From: JBCCMQ01 sp039179985
Lineage (GTDB): Bacteria > Pseudomonadota > Alphaproteobacteria > Rhodobacterales > Rhodobacteraceae
Assembly: GCA_039179985.1 (NCBI GenBank)
Contig: JBCDED010000026.1
Coordinates: 1-44,450 of the forward strand
Length of the DNA: 44,450 bases
Reading direction: 5' to 3'
Shown here: piece by piece, positions 16,528 through 24,982 of the stretch
Layout: each line of letters starts with the position of its first letter
Numbering within the stretch: the stretch's first letter is position 1
The notes under the pieces: generated by a model
Seen by the model: only the letters and a program-made list of their open reading frames with translations
The model's database searches: none
What the model was told of the DNA's origin: nothing
Position numbers and translations under genes: made by a program

Positions 16528-16588
16528 AGCCTTTGACGCGTCTTCCGCGAGGGAGGATAGAGGCCGCGCAAGCTGAAGGACTTCGACC

Positions 16589-18178
16589 ATGGCCGAACCA
16601 AAGCACGACACCGACCTTCTGGTTATCGGCGGCGGCATCAACGGCGTGGCCATCGCCCGAGATGCGGCCGGACGCGGGTTGCGGGTGCATCTGGTGGAAA
16701 TGGACGACCTGGCACAATCGACCACGTCCCCGTCCACCAATCAATATCATGGCGGACTGCGGTATCGCGAATACTACGAGGTCCGGCTTGTCCGCGAAAG
16801 CCTGATCGAGCGCGAGACGCTGTTGAAAGCGATGCCGCACATTAGTTGGCCCATGCGTTTTGTGTTGCCGTTCCATCCCGACATGCGTTTTGACACCGAA
16901 ACGCCCACGTCACGGCTCATGAGCCGCGTGATGCCCTGGATGAAGGGCCGCCGCCCGGCCTGGCTGATCCGCTTGGGGCTTTTTCTTTATGACAGCCTTG
17001 GCGGGCGGGAGATCCTGCCGGGCACCCGGACGCTTGATTTGCGGACATCTCCCGAAGGTGCGCCGCTGAAGTCGAAATTCGCGCACGCCTACGAATATTC
17101 CGACGCCTGGGTCGAGGATAGCCGCCTTGTGGTACTGACCGCCCGTGATGCCCAGAGCCGGGGCGCGGTGATTGAGACCCGGGCGAAAGTCATCTCTGCG
17201 GACCGCCTGGCGGACGGCTGGACCGTTCATGTGGAGAACCGCGCGAAGGGCGAGATGCAAACGCTCACGGCGAAGGCGCTAGTGAACGCAGGCGGTCCCT
17301 GGGTGGGCGACGTGATCCACGGCGCGTTGCGGCTTAATTCCAGTGAAAACGTGCGTCTGGTGCAAGGTAGCCATATCGTGACGCGCCGGCTTTTCGACCA
17401 CGAGAAATGCTACTTCTTCCAGGGCACCGATGGCCGGATCATCTTCGCCATTCCCTACGAGACTGACTACACCCTGATCGGCACGACGGACCGCGACTAC
17501 GAAGGCGACCCATCGGATGTCACCTGCTCGGACGCGGAAAAAGACTATCTGTGCAATTTCGCGTCCCAGTATTTCGAACGCCCCGTCACCCGTGACGATG
17601 TCGTCTGGTCCTTTTCTGGTGTGCGCCCGCTTTATGATGACGGGGCAACCTCGGCCACGGCGGCGACCCGGGACTATGTGCTGTCCCTCGACACCGCTGG
17701 CGCGCCTGTCCTGAACGTCTTTGGCGGTAAGATCACCACCCACCGTCGGCTGGCCGAGCACGCGGTCGATAAGCTGAAAGAGGTCTTCCCAGAGATCACG
17801 GCACCCTGGACAGCGGGCGTTTCCTTGCCGGGGGGCGATTTTCAAGTAGCTGAGAAACCGGCACTGATTGCAAAGCTCAGGGCGGACTATCCTTTCCTTG
17901 AAGACGCGGAAGCGATCCGTCTGATCAAGGCCTACGGTACCGAAGCGCCTGACGTCCTGGGAGAGGCGACAGAGCGCTCGGACCTCGGCCGCGTGTTCGG
18001 CGCCACGCTGGCCGAGCGGGAAGTCCTGTGGCTCATGGATCGGGAATACGCGCAAACGGCGGCCGATGTAGTCTGGCGGCGTAGCAAGCTGGGTCTGCGG
18101 ATGACGGCGGAAGAGATCGAGGCGCTCGACAGCTTCATGGCTGCACGCCGCGCGCCGCAACCCGAAGAGGCCGCCTGA
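16589..18178 (+). CDS. glpD: Aerobic glycerol-3-phosphate dehydrogenase
   Basis: Membrane-associated flavoenzyme that oxidises sn-glycerol-3-phosphate to dihydroxyacetone phosphate and feeds electrons to quinone. The 529-residue protein opens with the FAD-binding LLVIGGGINGVAIARDAAGRGLRVHLVE motif. The GlpD signatures DDLAQSTTSPSTNQYHGGLRY, GSHIVTRRLFDHEKCYFFQGTDGRIIFAIPYE and YTLIGTTDRDYEGDP follow, and the C-terminal helical domain is intact. A repeat array at 16491-16527 suggests control by a DeoR/GlpR-type repressor. glpF and glpK are not nearby. Confidence 0.96.
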   Translation: MAEPKHDTDLLVIGGGINGVAIARDAAGRGLRVHLVEMDDLAQSTTSPSTNQYHGGLRYREYYEVRLVRESLIERETLLKAMPHISWPMRFVLPFHPDMRFDTETPTSRLMSRVMPWMKGRRPAWLIRLGLFLYDSLGGREILPGTRTLDLRTSPEGAPLKSKFAHAYEYSDAWVEDSRLVVLTARDAQSRGAVIETRAKVISADRLADGWTVHVENRAKGEMQTLTAKALVNAGGPWVGDVIHGALRLNSSENVRLVQGSHIVTRRLFDHEKCYFFQGTDGRIIFAIPYETDYTLIGTTDRDYEGDPSDVTCSDAEKDYLCNFASQYFERPVTRDDVVWSFSGVRPLYDDGATSATAATRDYVLSLDTAGAPVLNVFGGKITTHRRLAEHAVDKLKEVFPEITAPWTAGVSLPGGDFQVAEKPALIAKLRADYPFLEDAEAIRLIKAYGTEAPDVLGEATERSDLGRVFGATLAEREVLWLMDREYAQTAADVVWRRSKLGLRMTAEEIEALDSFMAARRAPQPEEAA

Positions 18179-18242
18179 CGCGCCTTCTATCGCCGGGGGG
18201 TTTCTGCTGATAGGCTTGATGCTTGATGCTGGAGGCATGTGG

Positions 18243-20435
18243 ATGATCGATCTGGGCGCTTTGGACCGGACCGCGTTGGAGCGGATCGCGCAAGGCGTGT
18301 CGGATGATCCTTTCGCGCATCTAGGGCCGCACGCGCAGGAAGGCGTGACCTGGGTCACGGCCTTCGTGCCGGGGGCGGAACGGGTCTGGGCTGATCAGAC
18401 CGGTTCCATGACGGCGCTGGAGGCCTTTCCCGGTGTTTCCGGGATCTTCGCAGGTCCGCTCCCCTCGGATGGGGCCTACCTTCTGTCCGCCGAAGATAAA
18501 GACGGCAACGGCTGGACCGCGGAGGATGCTTACCGCTTTGGCCCGGTCCTGGGTGAGATCGACGAATATCTGCTTGGCGAAGGAACGCACCACCGTCTCT
18601 GGGAAGTGCTGGGCGCACATGTGCTGACCCATGAGGGCGTCGCGGGCACGCATTTCGCGGTCTGGGCACCCAATGCACGGCGCGTTTCGGTGGTGGGGGA
18701 TTTCAATCACTGGAACGGCTTGCAAACGCCCATGCGCAAACGCGGGACGACAGGCGTTTGGGAGGTTTTCCTGCCCGGAGTCCGCGAAGGTGCATTTTAT
18801 AAATACGAAATCCTGGGCGCCGACGGAGTGGTACAGCCGCTGAAGGCCGATCCGGTCGGCTTTGGCGCCGAGCACCCTCCGTCGACCTCCAGCGTGGTCC
18901 GCGACCTCTCCGGATACGGCTGGAAAGACGTTGACTGGATGGAATCGCGCGCGGCGCGCAGTGACCGGCGAGCACCGGTTTCGATATACGAAGTGCACCT
19001 TGGATCCTGGCGGCGCAAGCTCGACGACGGCGGGCGTCCCTTGTCCTACAGAGAAGCGGCCCATGACCTTGTGAACTATGTGCGCGATCTTGGGTTCACG
19101 CACCTTGAGTTTCTGCCGCTCAGCGAACACCCGTTCGACGGGTCCTGGGGATATCAGCCTGTGGGGCTTTTTGCGCCCACGATCCGCCATGGGCCGCCCC
19201 ATGAGTTCCGCGATCTTGTGGAGGCGGCCCACGCCGCCGATCTGGGCGTGATCCTTGACTGGGTGCCTGCGCATTTCCCGACCGACCCGCACGGTCTCGG
19301 GCATTTCGACGGCACCGCGCTCTATGAACATGCCGACCCGAAAGAGGGGTTCCACAAGGACTGGAACACGCTGATCTACAACTACGGGCGGCGCGAGGTG
19401 GCGAATTTTCTGATCGCAAACGCGCTTTTCTGGCTGGAAGAGTATCACATTGACGGCCTGCGCGTGGATGCGGTCGCCTCGATGCTCTATCGCGACTATT
19501 CCCGCGATGATGGCGAGTGGATCCCGAACCGCGATGGGGGCCGCGAGAATTACGAAGCCATCGCCATGCTGCAGGCCATGAATACCGCGACCTACGGGGC
19601 GCATCCCGGCATCATGACTGTGGCCGAGGAGTCCACCTCATTTCCCGGCGTCTCGCGGCCCGTGGATCACGGTGGCCTGGGCTTTGGGTACAAATGGAAC
19701 ATGGGCTGGATGAATGACACCCTGACATACATCCAGAAAGATCCCATTCACCGGAAATATCACCACAACCAGATGACCTTTGGTCTGCACTACGCTTTCT
19801 CGGAAAACTTCGTCCTGCCCATCAGCCATGACGAGGTGGTCCACGGCAAGGGTTCGATGCTTGCCAAGATGCCCGGGGACGACTGGCAAAAGCGGGCAAA
19901 CCTGCGCGCCTACTACGGCTTCATGTGGGGGCACCCGGGCAAGAAACTGCTTTTCATGGGCTGCGAGTTCGGCCAGCCGGAAGAGTGGCGTCAGGCGGGC
20001 GAGTTGAACTGGAGCGTGGCTGAAACGCCCGCCCATGGCGGCATCCGCGACTGGGTGCGCGACCTGAATGCGCTCTATACGACCGAGGCGGCATTGCATG
20101 TGAAAGACAGCGACCCGAGCGGTTTTCGATGGCTTGAGGCGAGCGATGCGGAGAACGCCGTTTTCGCCTGGGTCCGCTACGGCGACGACGGCGACAGCCC
20201 GGTCGTGGTCGTGTGCAACTTCACCCCGGTCGAGCGCCGTGGCTGGCGCTGCGGTTTTCCAGTCGCCGGCGCCTGGCGCGAGGCGCTGAACTCTGACGCG
20301 ATCGAATACGGTGGCACCGGGTCGGGTAACTTTGGCGGTGTCGATGCGGACAAGGGCGGATGGCACGACCAGCCGGCTTCTGCTTCGCTGACGCTGCCGC
20401 CCCTGTCGGTGTTGTTCTTCGTGCCGGGCCGCTAG
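18243..20435 (+). CDS. glgB: 1,4-alpha-glucan branching enzyme
   Basis: Forms alpha-1,6 branches in glycogen. A 730-residue GH13 protein has an N-terminal CBM48 pair (WAPNARRVSVVGDFNHWNG), the barrel and a C-terminal beta domain. Catalytic residues are D409 in DGLRVDAVAS, E462 in VAEES and D530 in ISHDEVVHG; their spacing (53 and 68) equals that of E. coli GlgB (D405, E458, D526). The ATG at 18243 has GGAGG at suitable spacing; ATG 18237 is too close to it. No other glg genes are in the window, which is unusual because glgB commonly sits with glgC/A/P/X. It follows glpD after 64 bases. Confidence 0.96.
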   Translation: MIDLGALDRTALERIAQGVSDDPFAHLGPHAQEGVTWVTAFVPGAERVWADQTGSMTALEAFPGVSGIFAGPLPSDGAYLLSAEDKDGNGWTAEDAYRFGPVLGEIDEYLLGEGTHHRLWEVLGAHVLTHEGVAGTHFAVWAPNARRVSVVGDFNHWNGLQTPMRKRGTTGVWEVFLPGVREGAFYKYEILGADGVVQPLKADPVGFGAEHPPSTSSVVRDLSGYGWKDVDWMESRAARSDRRAPVSIYEVHLGSWRRKLDDGGRPLSYREAAHDLVNYVRDLGFTHLEFLPLSEHPFDGSWGYQPVGLFAPTIRHGPPHEFRDLVEAAHAADLGVILDWVPAHFPTDPHGLGHFDGTALYEHADPKEGFHKDWNTLIYNYGRREVANFLIANALFWLEEYHIDGLRVDAVASMLYRDYSRDDGEWIPNRDGGRENYEAIAMLQAMNTATYGAHPGIMTVAEESTSFPGVSRPVDHGGLGFGYKWNMGWMNDTLTYIQKDPIHRKYHHNQMTFGLHYAFSENFVLPISHDEVVHGKGSMLAKMPGDDWQKRANLRAYYGFMWGHPGKKLLFMGCEFGQPEEWRQAGELNWSVAETPAHGGIRDWVRDLNALYTTEAALHVKDSDPSGFRWLEASDAENAVFAWVRYGDDGDSPVVVVCNFTPVERRGWRCGFPVAGAWREALNSDAIEYGGTGSGNFGGVDADKGGWHDQPASASLTLPPLSVLFFVPGR

Positions 20436-20552
20436 ACAGGAGGGTGCGTTGTCGCAAAGCGCCGAAGGCAGGCCAGGGCGCCTCTATCCCCATAAGACAT
20501 GGATTGAGACCCGTGCGATATTGCCCCGGACAGGGACAAAGGAGTGACCGCA

Positions 20553-20951
20553 ATGCCTGACACTGCCGCGACCAAAGCGTTGTTGCGCGAGGCCTTCCGC
20601 CCCTGGGAAGCTGGCGACAGCGGTCCGTTTTTTGAGATGATCGCCGAGGATGTGACCTGGACCGTCATCGGCACGACTTCGGTGTCCGGCGTGTATCAAT
20701 CAAAAACAGAGCTCATCGATAAGGCGTTCGGTCCGCTCATGGAACGTCTTGGCGGCGACCTGAAGACACGCTTCGTGAACCTCGCCTTGGAGGGCGACCG
20801 GGCCTATCTGGAGTTCACCAGTTCAGGACTTTCCAAAAAGGGTGTTGCCTACGAGCAGGTCTATTGCTGGGCGATGACCCTGCGGGACGGCCAGATCGTG
20901 GAGATAATCGCCTACCTCGACACGGATCTGTTGGTGCGGGTTTTTGCCTGA
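20553..20951 (+). CDS. SnoaL/NTF2-like small cavity protein
   Basis: A 132-residue soluble protein of the NTF2-like (SnoaL, ketosteroid-isomerase) fold. Signs are an N-terminal helix pair (ATKALLREAFRPWEAGDSGPFFEMIAEDVTWTVIGTTSVSGVYQSK) and the closing strands YCWAMTLRDGQIVEIIAYLDTDLLVRVF, a layout seen in SnoaL-like proteins. Such proteins include isomerases, hydrolases and binding proteins; the activity here is not predictable. ATG 20553 is preceded by AAAGGAG with nine bases between; a GTG at 20544 lies inside the ribosome-binding site and is unlikely. Confidence 0.75.
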   Translation: MPDTAATKALLREAFRPWEAGDSGPFFEMIAEDVTWTVIGTTSVSGVYQSKTELIDKAFGPLMERLGGDLKTRFVNLALEGDRAYLEFTSSGLSKKGVAYEQVYCWAMTLRDGQIVEIIAYLDTDLLVRVFA

Positions 20952-21142
20952 CGATGCAAAGGCAGATCGCTGTTGAAGACCACACCGGCAACTTTCAAGT
21001 TACCGTCTGGTTGGGGCTTCAGCGCGCAAAGGAACCTGAACCGAACCGGCCTGCCTTGCCACCGACCACCACGAAACCGGTCGTTTGATTGGTATCGGCG
21101 CCGCCCGTTTTGGTGCTAGCCTGCCCCCACGCAAATGGAGGC

Positions 21143-21844
21143 ATGGACGTGACCTGGCAAAGCGGCCCGCTCGAAAGCTGGTTCGACATTCACGAGGCTA
21201 TCCGGAAAGAGTTCCCAAGACTTCGCAAAATGGCGGATGACACGGACCTCGGCGATACCAATGGGTTGAAGCGACTGTCTGACGAGGTGGTCTTTTTTGC
21301 GGAGGTCCTTACGGTGCATTCCCTGTCAGAGGACGGCGTTGGTTTTCCGATCATGCGGTCGCGAGGCATCTCGGTTCCCGAAAGCCTGAGCGAGGATCAC
21401 CACCGTGAACTTACCGCCATCTACGATATCCGGCGGTCATGTCTGGAACTTCTTTTTCACGAGGAGGGGCAGGATGTGGCGCCGGCGCTTGATCGGGTCA
21501 GGCAGCAGCTTGCTGCGCTAGAAACGGATCTGAACGCGCATATCACCACCGAAGACGACGTTATCATCCCGCAAGCCATGGCCCTGTTTTCCCCACAGGA
21601 ACAGGCGCATCTGGTGGTCAGGATGGTCGCGCATACGCCGGCCTGGCTAAGTGAGACCGTCTTGCCGTGGATGATCGAAAGCATTTCGCGCGAGCACCGT
21701 GTTCACTTGCTTAAGGTCTGGGTGGACAACATGCCGCCCGAGGCATTGCGCGAAAAAGTCGGCGTCATCAGGGCAGGGGTTTCGCCGGACACCTGGCGTG
21801 ATCTGGTCGAGGGTGTTCCAGGGATCGGAAAGGCGGGCGGATAA
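21143..21844 (+). CDS. Hemerythrin-like (HHE) domain protein
   Basis: Predicted four-helix di-iron protein of 233 residues. Ligand-type residues are spaced as in HHE domains: H17 in WFDIHEAI, H59 and E63 in VHSLSEDGVGFP, H86/H87 in EDHHREL and H133/E137 in HITTEDDVIIP. Family members bind oxygen or nitric oxide or take part in iron-sulfur repair. A C-terminal extension of about 60 residues follows. ATG 21143 is preceded by TGGAGG; the frame also extends upstream to 21089 without a ribosome-binding site. It is monocistronic by position. Confidence 0.8.
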   Translation: MDVTWQSGPLESWFDIHEAIRKEFPRLRKMADDTDLGDTNGLKRLSDEVVFFAEVLTVHSLSEDGVGFPIMRSRGISVPESLSEDHHRELTAIYDIRRSCLELLFHEEGQDVAPALDRVRQQLAALETDLNAHITTEDDVIIPQAMALFSPQEQAHLVVRMVAHTPAWLSETVLPWMIESISREHRVHLLKVWVDNMPPEALREKVGVIRAGVSPDTWRDLVEGVPGIGKAGG

Positions 21845-21855
21845 TGGGCGGCCGC

Positions 21856-22302
21856 TCAGTTGAGTGCGGCCAACGCGCGGTCGGTGATCTCCGAAAGATC
21901 CGGTTCTCCGTCAAAAAAGCCAAGCGTGGCGTGTAGGTCCGACGCGTAGTAGTCCAGGTGAAACCGCCGGGCGCTGGAGTTGCTCGTCTTTTCGGCGAAG
22001 GCGGCAAAAGAAGCATAGCTGCCAAGGCTGACCGCTTTCTCAATGCAGGCGTCCGGTCCCTCCGAGAACACCGCAAAGACCCAAAGCTTGGCGTAGTCGC
22101 CGACCAATGGGTCGCCTTCCAAGACGGTCATTCTAAAAAGCAGGACAGTGCGGCCGCTTTCGGTCGTCAGCCGGTCGTGCAGGACCGGCATCTGCGGACC
22201 GGGCGTCAGCGTCATGGGCCATCTGTCCGAGGCGCAGTCTGCCAGAGCGCCGGCCGGGTTGAGCAGGAGAAGGGCGGCAAGCGTTGCAAGTGTACGCGTC
22301 AT
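21856..22302 (-). CDS. Secreted protein of unknown family (second of a coupled pair)
   Basis: A 148-residue protein with a clear signal peptide (MTRTLATLAALLLLNPAGALA, then mature start DCASDRW). The mature part contains two Cys (DCASD and DACIEKA), which could form a disulfide, and has no motif I recognise. It begins with an ATGA overlap with the upstream secreted protein, so both are made together and probably act in the same periplasmic process. The end is 11 bases from the convergent hemerythrin-like gene. Function unknown. Confidence 0.7.
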   Translation of the reverse strand: MTRTLATLAALLLLNPAGALADCASDRWPMTLTPGPQMPVLHDRLTTESGRTVLLFRMTVLEGDPLVGDYAKLWVFAVFSEGPDACIEKAVSLGSYASFAAFAEKTSNSSARRFHLDYYASDLHATLGFFDGEPDLSEITDRALAALN

Positions 22303-22847
22303 TGTCCGCTACGCTCGAGCATCAACAGTCCTTCGAGAACCGAAATGACCGCCAGACCAACGATGGCGTCACAAGTGGCGCGACCGAACTCTGCCAGGAC
22401 CAGCGCACGCCGGATGTCGTCGTCGCTGTCGGACGCGGGCTCCGCATCGACGCGAAAGTTGGACAAGCACTTGGCATATCTCTCTGGTTTCCCAAGTCCT
22501 GCCACGACTTTGAAGGCGGTGGCGGGCTCTGGTGCGAGGGCCTCGGCCCGTACCGCGGCGGCGTATCTCTCTGAAACCAACTGCCCCCGCGACTGGTTCG
22601 CGCAGGCGGCGAAATTTCCATCTGGACAGGTCACGAATAAGGCTGCCTCGCGAAAGCAATCCTGGAAGCCAATGCTTGCTTCTAAGTAGACTTCGCTGTT
22701 CCGGGCGGCTGGCGCAGCGTCGACCAGTCGCTGAAGGCAGGCGTAGCCGCTCTCACCGATCAGCGCACTCTTTTCTTCGGCCTGGACACTAAGCGGCACG
22801 CAAAGCGCTGCAGCGAAGAGCAGGAGTAAGGCAAATGGTTTGATCAT
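22299..22847 (-). CDS. Secreted Cys-rich protein of unknown family (first of a coupled pair)
   Basis: A 182-residue protein whose N-terminus MIKPFALLLLFAAALCVPLSVQAEEK is a typical signal peptide with cleavage after VQA. The mature part is rich in Cys (YACLQR, QDCFRE, VTCPDG, AACANQ, AKCLSN, ATCDAI: six in all), suggesting three disulfides in the periplasm. A hydrophobic stretch near the end (AIVGLAVISVLEGLLML) could be a buried helix or membrane-associated segment. I prefer ATG 22847 over 22880 because the signal peptide then begins properly. It overlaps the next gene by ATGA. No family recognised. Confidence 0.7.
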   Translation of the reverse strand: MIKPFALLLLFAAALCVPLSVQAEEKSALIGESGYACLQRLVDAAPAARNSEVYLEASIGFQDCFREAALFVTCPDGNFAACANQSRGQLVSERYAAAVRAEALAPEPATAFKVVAGLGKPERYAKCLSNFRVDAEPASDSDDDIRRALVLAEFGRATCDAIVGLAVISVLEGLLMLERSGQ

Positions 22848-22981
22848 TGTCTGCTTTGTCAGATGCAGTTGCGCGCGCAAAGTAACGTGACAGAGGATTT
22901 GTTCACCCTGGAATTGTGAATTCTGGCTCGTTGCTCGGTCAAAGGAGCCCGCTGCCGCCCCGCTGTTCCCGTTTTCTCACC

Positions 22982-23845
22982 CTATCCAAAGACCGCCTTG
23001 AACCGGTCCACGCAAAGCCGGAACCCTTCCTCAAAGTCTCCGTTCCCTGGGTGGTAGACGCTTTCAAACGAGATCACGCCATCATACCCTTCGGCCCGCA
23101 GCGCATCGGCCATTGGCTGGAACTGATCCGCAAGCTGGCCTTCGCCCATGGGGCGCACCTCCAGTGTGGCGCGTGGCGTGTCGACCTGCACGTCCTTGAT
23201 GTGGACATGGCCAAGATAGCCGTCTTTCACCTCGTCGTATCCGTCGGGGAAAGCGCGTTCGTGGCACCAGCAATTGTTGGCGGGGTCCCAGAGCACCTTG
23301 AGCGTGTCTTTGGCCCCGAGTTCATCAATCAGGCGCCGCGCGGTGTAGTTGGAGTTGACCATGGTGCCGTTGCCGGTTTCCACCACCAGAGTCACACCCT
23401 CTGCCTTGGCCAATTCCACGGCGGGGGCGATCATGGGCGCCATGGTGTCCCAGGCCCCATGGGCGACGTTCCACTTCTCGGCACCGTTCTTGCCCCAGAG
23501 GATCTGTTCCTTCTTCTGCGTCATGATGCGGACCAGCGGCGATCCCACCACATGGGCCATGTCGATCACTCGCTTCAGGGCATCCATGTGTTTGGTGTGC
23601 AAGGCGTCACCCGGGCGGTTGGCCGAGGTGGTTCCGGCGAAAACATGGCGGGACAGGCACGACACAGGCTTTCCGCGATCACGGAGTAGCGTATCGATTT
23701 CCCGGATTTCCGCGGCCGAGTGATCGCCTACCTCGGTATCGCCAACGAATTGCAGTTCGGCATACTCAAGCCCAAATTCATCCATCACGTCCACGGCGTG
23801 GCGCAGGTCACGGCTGATGCCGTCGCAGATGACGCCCAGTTTCAT
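22982..23845 (-). CDS. Xylose-isomerase-like TIM-barrel sugar (phosphate) isomerase/epimerase
   Basis: A 287-residue TIM-barrel protein of the AP-endonuclease-2/xylose-isomerase superfamily. The metal-binding set expected for epimerases is present: E in LVVETGNGT, D in VLWDPANNC, H in GHVHIKDV and E in VISFESVY. These enzymes isomerise or epimerise small sugars, keto-acids or inositols, with substrate not predictable from sequence. Its ATG overlaps the stop of the upstream dehydrogenase (ATGA), so the two probably act in sequence on one carbohydrate or hydroxy acid. The end is 134 bases before the secreted protein pair. Confidence 0.8.
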   Translation of the reverse strand: MKLGVICDGISRDLRHAVDVMDEFGLEYAELQFVGDTEVGDHSAAEIREIDTLLRDRGKPVSCLSRHVFAGTTSANRPGDALHTKHMDALKRVIDMAHVVGSPLVRIMTQKKEQILWGKNGAEKWNVAHGAWDTMAPMIAPAVELAKAEGVTLVVETGNGTMVNSNYTARRLIDELGAKDTLKVLWDPANNCWCHERAFPDGYDEVKDGYLGHVHIKDVQVDTPRATLEVRPMGEGQLADQFQPMADALRAEGYDGVISFESVYHPGNGDFEEGFRLCVDRFKAVFG

Positions 23846-24741
23846 TTCGCGGCCTCCCTGTGCAGTTCGGCCCCGACGATATCTTCAATGACCCGCGTGC
23901 AGACCCAGTTGTCGCCGTCCGGGTACTTGGTCCGGCCGGCGTTGAAGATCTGCATGGCGGCGGCGGCGGTATGGAGCGGTACGCCCAGATCCTCGCCAAG
24001 CGCCATGGAGATCGTCAGATCCTTGTGCATGGTGTTGATGTGGCTACCGGTGCCTTCGAACTGGCGGTCGATGATCTTTTGAAGCGCGTTGTTAGTGATA
24101 CCTGATCCCGCCGAAGAGGTGGAAAAGACATCGAGGATCACCTGACCGCTGACCCCGGCCTTGGCCGCGAGTGCGGCGGCCTCAAATGTGGCGGAGAAGA
24201 TGGAGCCGATAAGCGACTGCAGGCAGGCCTTGACGGTCTGGCCGTCGCCCGGTTCGGTGCCCACGCGGTGGATGGTGCCCGAGACAGCTTCCATGACGCG
24301 TGCGTTCTGGTCCAGTACCTCCGGCGCACCCGCCGCCATCATGGTCAGCGTGCCGCCCTGGGCCCCCGGGAAGCCGCCCGAGACCGGGCTGTCGATCAGG
24401 TGGATCCCGCTGTCCGCCATGGCCGCGCCGATCTCGCAGGCCTCGCTCGGTTTGATCGTGGCGGTCAGGATCACCGTGCCGCCGGGTGCCATATGACTGA
24501 TCAGACCGTCGGGTCCCAGGATTACCGATTTCGCCTGATCCCCATTCATTACCATGACGTAGACGGCATCCGCATTCGCGCCAACCTCGGCTGCGGTTGT
24601 CGCCGCCTTGCCGCCCATAGCCGCAAAAGCCGCCACGCGGTCCGCGCTCAGGTCCAGCCCCGTCGTGTCTATTCCGTTAGCGATCAGATTCTTCGCAAGA
24701 CCCGATCCCATATCTCCAAGGCCAATGACCCCTGCGCGCAT
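23842..24741 (-). CDS. NAD(P)-dependent beta-hydroxyacid dehydrogenase (HIBADH family) 1
   Basis: A 299-residue member of the 3-hydroxyisobutyrate dehydrogenase family. It has the Rossmann motif GVIGLGDMGSGLAKNL, the substrate-binding DSPVSGGFPGAQGGTLTMM, and the catalytic-lysine region GDGQTVKACLQSLIGS. The Asn that usually follows the catalytic Lys in canonical HIBADH is replaced, as in tetronate-type dehydrogenases, so the substrate is probably not hydroxyisobutyrate. ATG 24741 is preceded by GGGAGG. It is co-translated with the TIM-barrel epimerase and divergent from a related dehydrogenase at 24983. Confidence 0.85.
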   Translation of the reverse strand: MRAGVIGLGDMGSGLAKNLIANGIDTTGLDLSADRVAAFAAMGGKAATTAAEVGANADAVYVMVMNGDQAKSVILGPDGLISHMAPGGTVILTATIKPSEACEIGAAMADSGIHLIDSPVSGGFPGAQGGTLTMMAAGAPEVLDQNARVMEAVSGTIHRVGTEPGDGQTVKACLQSLIGSIFSATFEAAALAAKAGVSGQVILDVFSTSSAGSGITNNALQKIIDRQFEGTGSHINTMHKDLTISMALGEDLGVPLHTAAAAMQIFNAGRTKYPDGDNWVCTRVIEDIVGAELHREAAK

Positions 24742-24815
24742 TGGAGTTCCTCCCAGTTTCTGGCATCCCGCCGGTTCCAAAGTTCAAGGTACATTTGCAC
24801 CCGCGGGGTTTCACG

Positions 24816-24831
24816 CGTCAGTTCGCTGACG
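24816..24831. repeat. Perfect inverted repeat CGTCAG-TTCG-CTGACG in a divergent promoter region
   Basis: CGTCAG and CTGACG flank a TTCG centre, giving a perfect six-base dyad in the 241-base space between two divergent dehydrogenase genes. The position, 75 bases from one start and about 150 from the other, is suitable for a shared transcription-factor operator, possibly GntR- or LacI-like. No such regulator is encoded in the window. The symmetry is seen; function is inferred. Confidence 0.4.
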
Positions 24832-24982
24832 TCGAGCGCGTCCAAAAGACACCCGCTGCCCGGTTAGGTTCAAAAACGCTAGCATCCCATCCGCTTTGCG
24901 TGAAGCGCGGATTTGGCATGCGACGCCGGTGTTGCAGGCCTTGCCCCTCGCGGTCCATGGTCAGGCAAAACGGGAGGGACAG

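Noticed and set aside
18216..18242. Longer glgB start at 18216
   Set aside because: ATG 18243 has GGAGG at proper spacing and gives the normal family start; the upstream codons add MMLDAGGMW without homology.
17279..19604. Long antisense open frames opposite glpD and glgB
   Set aside because: Both sense genes have complete catalytic motifs; the antisense products are Arg/Pro/His-rich shadows.
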